Shown here piece after piece: positions 6,230 to 8,455 of a stretch of DNA of 8,455 nt; position 1 is the first letter of the stretch; each line of letters begins with the position of its first letter. The stretch is from an uncultured Armatimonadota bacterium. Its GTDB lineage: Bacteria > Armatimonadota > Armatimonadia > Armatimonadales > Armatimonadaceae. Below the pieces are notes generated by a model. The model made no database searches. It was not told the origin of the DNA and worked only from the letters and a program-made list of their open reading frames with translations. The stretch lies in contig CAIWTR010000554.1 in the NCBI GenBank assembly GCA_903915615.1, forward strand, positions 1 to 8,455, read 5' to 3'. Both the position numbers and the translations under genes were made by a program.

Positions 6230-6610
6230 ATGATTCAACAATATACGCGGCTTCGTGCTGCGGATAATTCAGGAGCACGGTCATTACTGTGTATCCGTGT
6301 TCTCAAGGGTTCCATGACACGCGTCGGCCATGTTGGCGATGTCATCGTTGCAGCTGTTAAGTCCGCGACGCCGGGTGCTGCGGTCAAGAAGGGTGATGTT
6401 GTAAAAGCCGTCATCGTTCGTACAAAGCAGCCAATTAAGCGTGCTGATGGTTCAACGTTGCGCTTTGATGAGAACGCTGCAGTCGTTCTTAACAACAATC
6501 TGGAACCGCGTGGTACACGCGTTTTCGGCCCTATTGCACGTGAACTTCGTGATGCAACCAACGTTTCTGGTGGCATGAAGATTGTTTCGCTTGCACCGGA
6601 GGTACTCTGA
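6230..6610 (+). CDS. rplN: 50S ribosomal protein L14
   Basis: L14 binds 23S rRNA on the subunit interface and is also the docking site of the silencing factor RsfS. The 126-residue protein starts MIQQYTRLRAADNSGARSLL and contains VKKGDVVKAVIVRTKQPIKR, GSTLRFDENAAVVLNNN, RVFGPIAREL and the ending MKIVSLAPEVL, as expected. It is slightly longer than the usual 122 residues: between REL and MKI there are nine residues (RDATNVSGG) where six are common. ATG 6230 has GGGAG at 6219-6223. It is the first gene of the classical spc block. The stop shares one base with the rplX start (TGATG). Confidence 0.97.
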   Translation: MIQQYTRLRAADNSGARSLLCIRVLKGSMTRVGHVGDVIVAAVKSATPGAAVKKGDVVKAVIVRTKQPIKRADGSTLRFDENAAVVLNNNLEPRGTRVFGPIARELRDATNVSGGMKIVSLAPEVL

Positions 6611-6957
6611 TGCCACGATCCCCAATTAAGTTTGAGGCTAAGCTCAAGGTCAAGTCTGGCGACACTGTAAAGGTCCTCGCTGGTAAAGATGCAGGAAAGA
6701 CCGGAGTTATCTCCAAGGTCTATCCTAAGACCGGTAAGATTCTCGTCGAGGGAATCAACTTCGTAACCAAGCACCAAAAAGCACAGCCAACACCAGCTGA
6801 TCCAAACCCTACGGGCGGTAAAGTTGTTGTTGAAGTGCCTATTCTTGCGAGCAAGGTTGCACTTGTCAATGCAAATGGCGAAGCGACACGTGTTCGTTCG
6901 CAAGTCATCGATGGCAAGAAAGTTCGCGTCGCAGTCAAGGGTGGTCAGGTAATCTGA
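6610..6957 (+). CDS. rplX: 50S ribosomal protein L24
   Basis: L24 is an assembly-initiating 23S rRNA-binding protein near the tunnel exit. The 115-residue product has the KOW motif at about 14-41 (VKSGDTVKVLAGKDAGKTGV followed by ISKVYPKTGKILVEG), then NFVTKHQKAQP and GKVVVEVPILASKVALV, which is the usual order. The C-terminal part (VRSQVIDGKKVRVAVKGGQV) keeps the GKKVRV segment common to many L24 proteins. ATG 6610 has GGAGG at 6598-6602, inside the end of rplN, with a 7-nt spacer. Length is within the family range (about 102-115). A 72-nt gap with a hairpin follows before rplE. Confidence 0.97.
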   Translation: MPRSPIKFEAKLKVKSGDTVKVLAGKDAGKTGVISKVYPKTGKILVEGINFVTKHQKAQPTPADPNPTGGKVVVEVPILASKVALVNANGEATRVRSQVIDGKKVRVAVKGGQVI

Positions 6958-6974
6958 TCGCCCTTGCGAATCCC

Positions 6975-7002
6975 CCCGGCACGCTGTGCGTGTACTTCCG
7001 GG
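6975..7002 (+). other. Bulged hairpin in the rplX-rplE gap
   Basis: CCCGG (6975-6979) and CACGC (6980-6984) pair with GCGTG (6988-6992) and CCGGG (6998-7002). The loop is TGT, and a five-base bulge, TACTT (6993-6997), interrupts the 3' side. It sits 20 nt before the rplE ribosome binding site AGGAA (7023-7027). In E. coli the S8 repressor binds spc mRNA at this junction to control rplE translation. Whether this element is related is a guess based on position and the one-sided bulge. Confidence 0.55.
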
Positions 7003-7029
7003 ACTTCACTCGGTTTATAACGAGGAAAT

Positions 7030-7632
7030 ATGTCTAACTACGAACCACGTTTGAAGAGCGTCTATGCTCAGCAGGTTGCTCCTGCGATGATGAAGCAATT
7101 TGGCTATGACAACGTCATGCAGTGCCCAAGGCTTGAGAAGATCGTCATCAACATGGGCGTTGGTAAAGCGGGTCAAACTGGCGGTGATCCTAAGCTGATG
7201 GACCATGCAATCAAGGATATGACTGCAATCTCAGGTCAAAAGCCTATGGTTTGTCGTGCCAAGAAGTCGGTTGCTAACTTCCGCTTACGTGAAGGGTCTG
7301 CAATCGGATGTAAGGTCACTTTGCGTGGCGCACGTATGTGGGAATTTCTTGACCGTTTGGTCAACATTACCCTGCCTCGTGTCCGTGACTTTCAGGGTGT
7401 GAACCCTAACAGCTTCGATGGCCGTGGCAACTTTGCGATGGGCATGAAGGAGCAGCTTGTCTTCCCTGAGATTCAATACGATCAGGTTGACAAGATGCGC
7501 GGTATGGACATCATCATGGTCACTACGGCCGAGAACGATGCCGATGCACGCCACCTTCTTGCACTCCTTGGTGTTCCGTTCCGTTCCTCAGCAAATGCTG
7601 GTCCTGGTGGCGCAACACGTATGGAGTTCTAG
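7030..7632 (+). CDS. rplE: 50S ribosomal protein L5, last gene of the operon
   Basis: L5 binds 5S rRNA and forms part of the central protuberance contacting the 30S head. The 200-residue protein has NVMQCPRLEKIVINMGVGKA, the highly conserved AISGQKPMVCRAKKSVANFR, GCKVTLRGARMWEFLDRLVN, PRVRDFQGVNPNSFDGRGNF, MGMKEQLVFPEIQYD and GMDIIMVTTA. E. coli L5 has 179 residues and ends at the equivalent of VPFR. Here 15 further residues follow (SSANAGPGGATRMEF), with a few extra near GQTGGDPK. ATG 7030 follows AGGAA at 7023-7027. A strong terminator begins 15 nt after the stop codon. Normally rpsN or rpsH would follow, so this is an unusual operon end. Confidence 0.97.
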   Translation: MSNYEPRLKSVYAQQVAPAMMKQFGYDNVMQCPRLEKIVINMGVGKAGQTGGDPKLMDHAIKDMTAISGQKPMVCRAKKSVANFRLREGSAIGCKVTLRGARMWEFLDRLVNITLPRVRDFQGVNPNSFDGRGNFAMGMKEQLVFPEIQYDQVDKMRGMDIIMVTTAENDADARHLLALLGVPFRSSANAGPGGATRMEF

Positions 7633-7646
7633 AACTTCTGTTCGGA

Positions 7647-7678
7647 AGCCCTCCCTCGCTCGAGGGGGGGCTTTTTTT
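7647..7678 (+). terminator. Intrinsic terminator ending the ribosomal operon
   Basis: Bases 7647-7657 pair with 7662-7672: an 11-bp G/C-rich stem (AGCCCTCCCTC against GAGGGGGGGCT, one T-G pair) with a GCTC loop at 7658-7661. The 3' arm runs directly into seven T (7672-7678), then GTTTGT. This is a textbook Rho-independent terminator on the + strand, placed 15 nt after the rplE stop codon. It is the only hairpin in the window with a T run. Confidence 0.93.
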
Positions 7679-7692
7679 GTTTGTGGGACCTC

Positions 7693-7723
7693 TTGCAAGA
7701 ACACTGATGATGCTTTGTATACG
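7693..7723 (+). promoter_or_regulatory. Possible upstream promoter after the terminator
   Basis: TTGCAA (7693-7698) and TATACG (7718-7723) resemble -35 and -10 boxes but are 19 nt apart, wider than the preferred 17. The predicted start near 7730 would give a leader of about 160 nt for the SteA-like gene. That leader contains an imperfect 8-pair stem, 7726-7733 with 7739-7746. The evidence is weak and sequence-only. Confidence 0.25.
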
Positions 7724-7826
7724 GTTTTAGATCCCGTTGGTCTAAGTTCAAATGGTATTCGCTGGAAACCTCCTGTTTCACTATTGTCCACGCGTGTTGA
7801 TTAGTAATCCCATGGTGGGGTAGCCT

Positions 7827-7835
7827 TGGTATAAA
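7827..7835 (+). promoter_or_regulatory. Possible extended -10 promoter
   Basis: TGGTATAAA at 7827-7835 fits an extended -10 element (TGn followed by TATAAA). No good -35 lies 17 nt upstream. Transcription would begin near 7842, inside the inverted repeat at 7837-7850, and give a leader of about 48 nt without a ribosome binding site. It is an alternative to the promoter at 7851-7881. Confidence 0.3.
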
Positions 7836-7836
7836 A

Positions 7837-7850
7837 GCGATCTCGATCGC
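7837..7850. other. Short perfect inverted repeat, possible operator
   Basis: GCGATC (7837-7842) and GATCGC (7845-7850) are exact inverted copies separated by TC. The site lies between the TATAAA at 7830 and the TTGCTA at 7851, overlapping the likely start region of one candidate promoter and abutting the other. A dimeric repressor site is possible. At this length chance is also possible. Confidence 0.3.
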
Positions 7851-7881
7851 TTGCTAAGCATCCGAAACGGCATGCTATACA
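7851..7881 (+). promoter_or_regulatory. Probable promoter of the SteA-like gene
   Basis: TTGCTA (7851-7856) may be the -35 box and TATACA (7876-7881), preceded by TG at 7873-7874, an extended -10 box. The spacer is 19 nt, tolerable with an extended -10. Transcription would start about 7888-7890, at or next to the ATG at 7890. The mRNA would then be leaderless, which fits the absence of any ribosome binding sequence before the gene. Confidence 0.4.
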
Positions 7882-7889
7882 ATGAATCA

Positions 7890-8455
7890 ATGGGTGAGCT
7901 GCAAAAAATATTTAGTGGTTTTCGCCCTCACAGCACAGATCCAATCATCAGGATTGCGCATCGAACCAAGGTGACTGCACCCACTGTTCTTCCTGGTGAA
8001 ATTGTCCTTATTGCGCATCCTGACCTTGATTCGGTGGCGGCAGAGGGACTTGTTCGGGCGAAACCTGCGGCAATCATCAACTGTGCACCATTTGTTACGG
8101 GTAAGTACCCCAACCAGGGACCGAAGGTGCTTCTCGCTGCTGGGATTCCAATCTACGAATCAGATGCGAATATTCTTGATTCTATTCCTGATCGGTCATC
8201 TGGACGATTCGAAGCCTCTAATCTGGTCGTTGGTGGGATTGGGACCTTTGCACTGAAGACTGTAAGTGAAGCCGACATCAATGCTTTACTTGCGAGCGCT
8301 CGGGAGAACCTTGACAGTGAGCTGGATGCATTTGTTCGTAACACGTTGACGTACTTGGAGAGGGACAGTGAGCGTACATTGCTCCTTGATCCGATAATCC
8401 CTCCAGATGTAAAGACAGACTTCTTTGATAAACCTGCCGTGGTTGCAGTGCGTGG
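7890..8455 (+). CDS. steA: SteA-like protein, N-terminal 188 residues (3' end outside window)
   Basis: The reading frame matches the N-terminal part of the SteA family, known from Corynebacterium as a cytokinetic-ring protein acting with SteB in cell separation, and related to a thiamine-pyrophosphokinase-like fold in its later part. Seen here: PGEIVLIAHPDLDSVAAEGL (35-54), AAIINCAPFVTGKYPNQGP (60-78), LLAAGIPIYE (81-90), LDAFVRNTLTYLERD (145-159) and LLLDPIIPPDVKT (164-176). These line up in order with the family pattern of a PGDIAVIDH-type start, VNASPSISGRYPNLGP and a long helix before PDV. The window ends inside the next conserved strand, VVAVRG. The frame is open upstream to 7824 with alternative starts at ATG 7872 and TTG 7851. 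None has a ribosome binding site, so the start is uncertain. The C-terminal domain and any membrane segment are not visible. Confidence 0.78.
   Translation, partial: MGELQKIFSGFRPHSTDPIIRIAHRTKVTAPTVLPGEIVLIAHPDLDSVAAEGLVRAKPAAIINCAPFVTGKYPNQGPKVLLAAGIPIYESDANILDSIPDRSSGRFEASNLVVGGIGTFALKTVSEADINALLASARENLDSELDAFVRNTLTYLERDSERTLLLDPIIPPDVKTDFFDKPAVVAVR

Noticed and set aside
6235..6903. 222-codon minus-strand frame opposite rplN and rplX
   Set aside because: Antisense to two well-supported genes, with a composition typical of a reverse-frame shadow.
7765..7779. GAAAC-CTCCT-GTTTC inverted repeat in the intergenic region
   Set aside because: Only 5 bp, no position relative to a promoter or gene that suggests function; expected by chance.
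7457..7804. Plus-strand frame overlapping the end of rplE and the intergenic region
   Set aside because: It starts in another frame inside rplE, crosses the terminator and has no family resemblance.

Overview
This window is an almost complete S10/spc ribosomal-protein operon from a bacterium. All genes are on the + strand. It opens with the 3' part of tuf (EF-Tu) and continues rpsJ-rplC-rplD-rplW-rplB-rpsS-rplV-rpsC-rplP-rpmC-rpsQ-rplN-rplX-rplE. The order is the canonical bacterial one, the reading frames are intact, and most genes have a Shine-Dalgarno sequence 6-10 nt before the start. Several neighbours overlap by 1-11 nt (rplD/rplW, rplV/rpsC, rplP/rpmC, rpmC/rpsQ, rplN/rplX), which fits one co-transcribed, translationally coupled unit.

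Layout: 1-566 tuf C-terminus (domains 2 and 3); 630-6159 the S10 block (rpsJ to rpsQ); 6230-7632 the first three spc genes (rplN, rplX, rplE); 7647-7678 a strong intrinsic terminator; 7679-7889 a regulatory gap with promoter-like sequences; 7890 to the window end the 5' part of a SteA-like gene, cut by the window edge. In many bacteria rplE is followed by rpsN, rpsH, rplF, rplR, rpsE, rpmD, rplO and secY. Here the transcription unit ends after rplE, so the remaining spc genes must lie elsewhere in the genome.

Within the operon, five of the six gaps longer than 30 nt hold an inverted repeat able to form an RNA hairpin, usually just before the next ribosome binding site: tuf-rpsJ, rplC-rplD, rplB-rpsS (three in a row), rpsQ-rplN and rplX-rplE. 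None has a terminator-type T run. They may be processing, stability or autoregulatory elements. Several proteins carry lineage-specific additions: a Gly/Arg-rich tail on S3, an Ala/Val/Glu-rich acidic tail on L22, and short extensions on L3, L16 and L5.

Organism: a bacterium of moderate G+C with Shine-Dalgarno-led translation. SteA-like proteins are known from Actinobacteria, many Firmicutes and some related phyla and are absent from E. coli, so the window does not look proteobacterial. The L3 loop sequence and the tails do not let me name a phylum by eye; Armatimonadota or another deep-branching terrabacterial group is a guess only. I saw no rRNA, tRNA, CRISPR, insertion sequence or phage gene. 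This is mainly conserved housekeeping DNA, and its unusual points are the operon break, the hairpin series and the protein tails.
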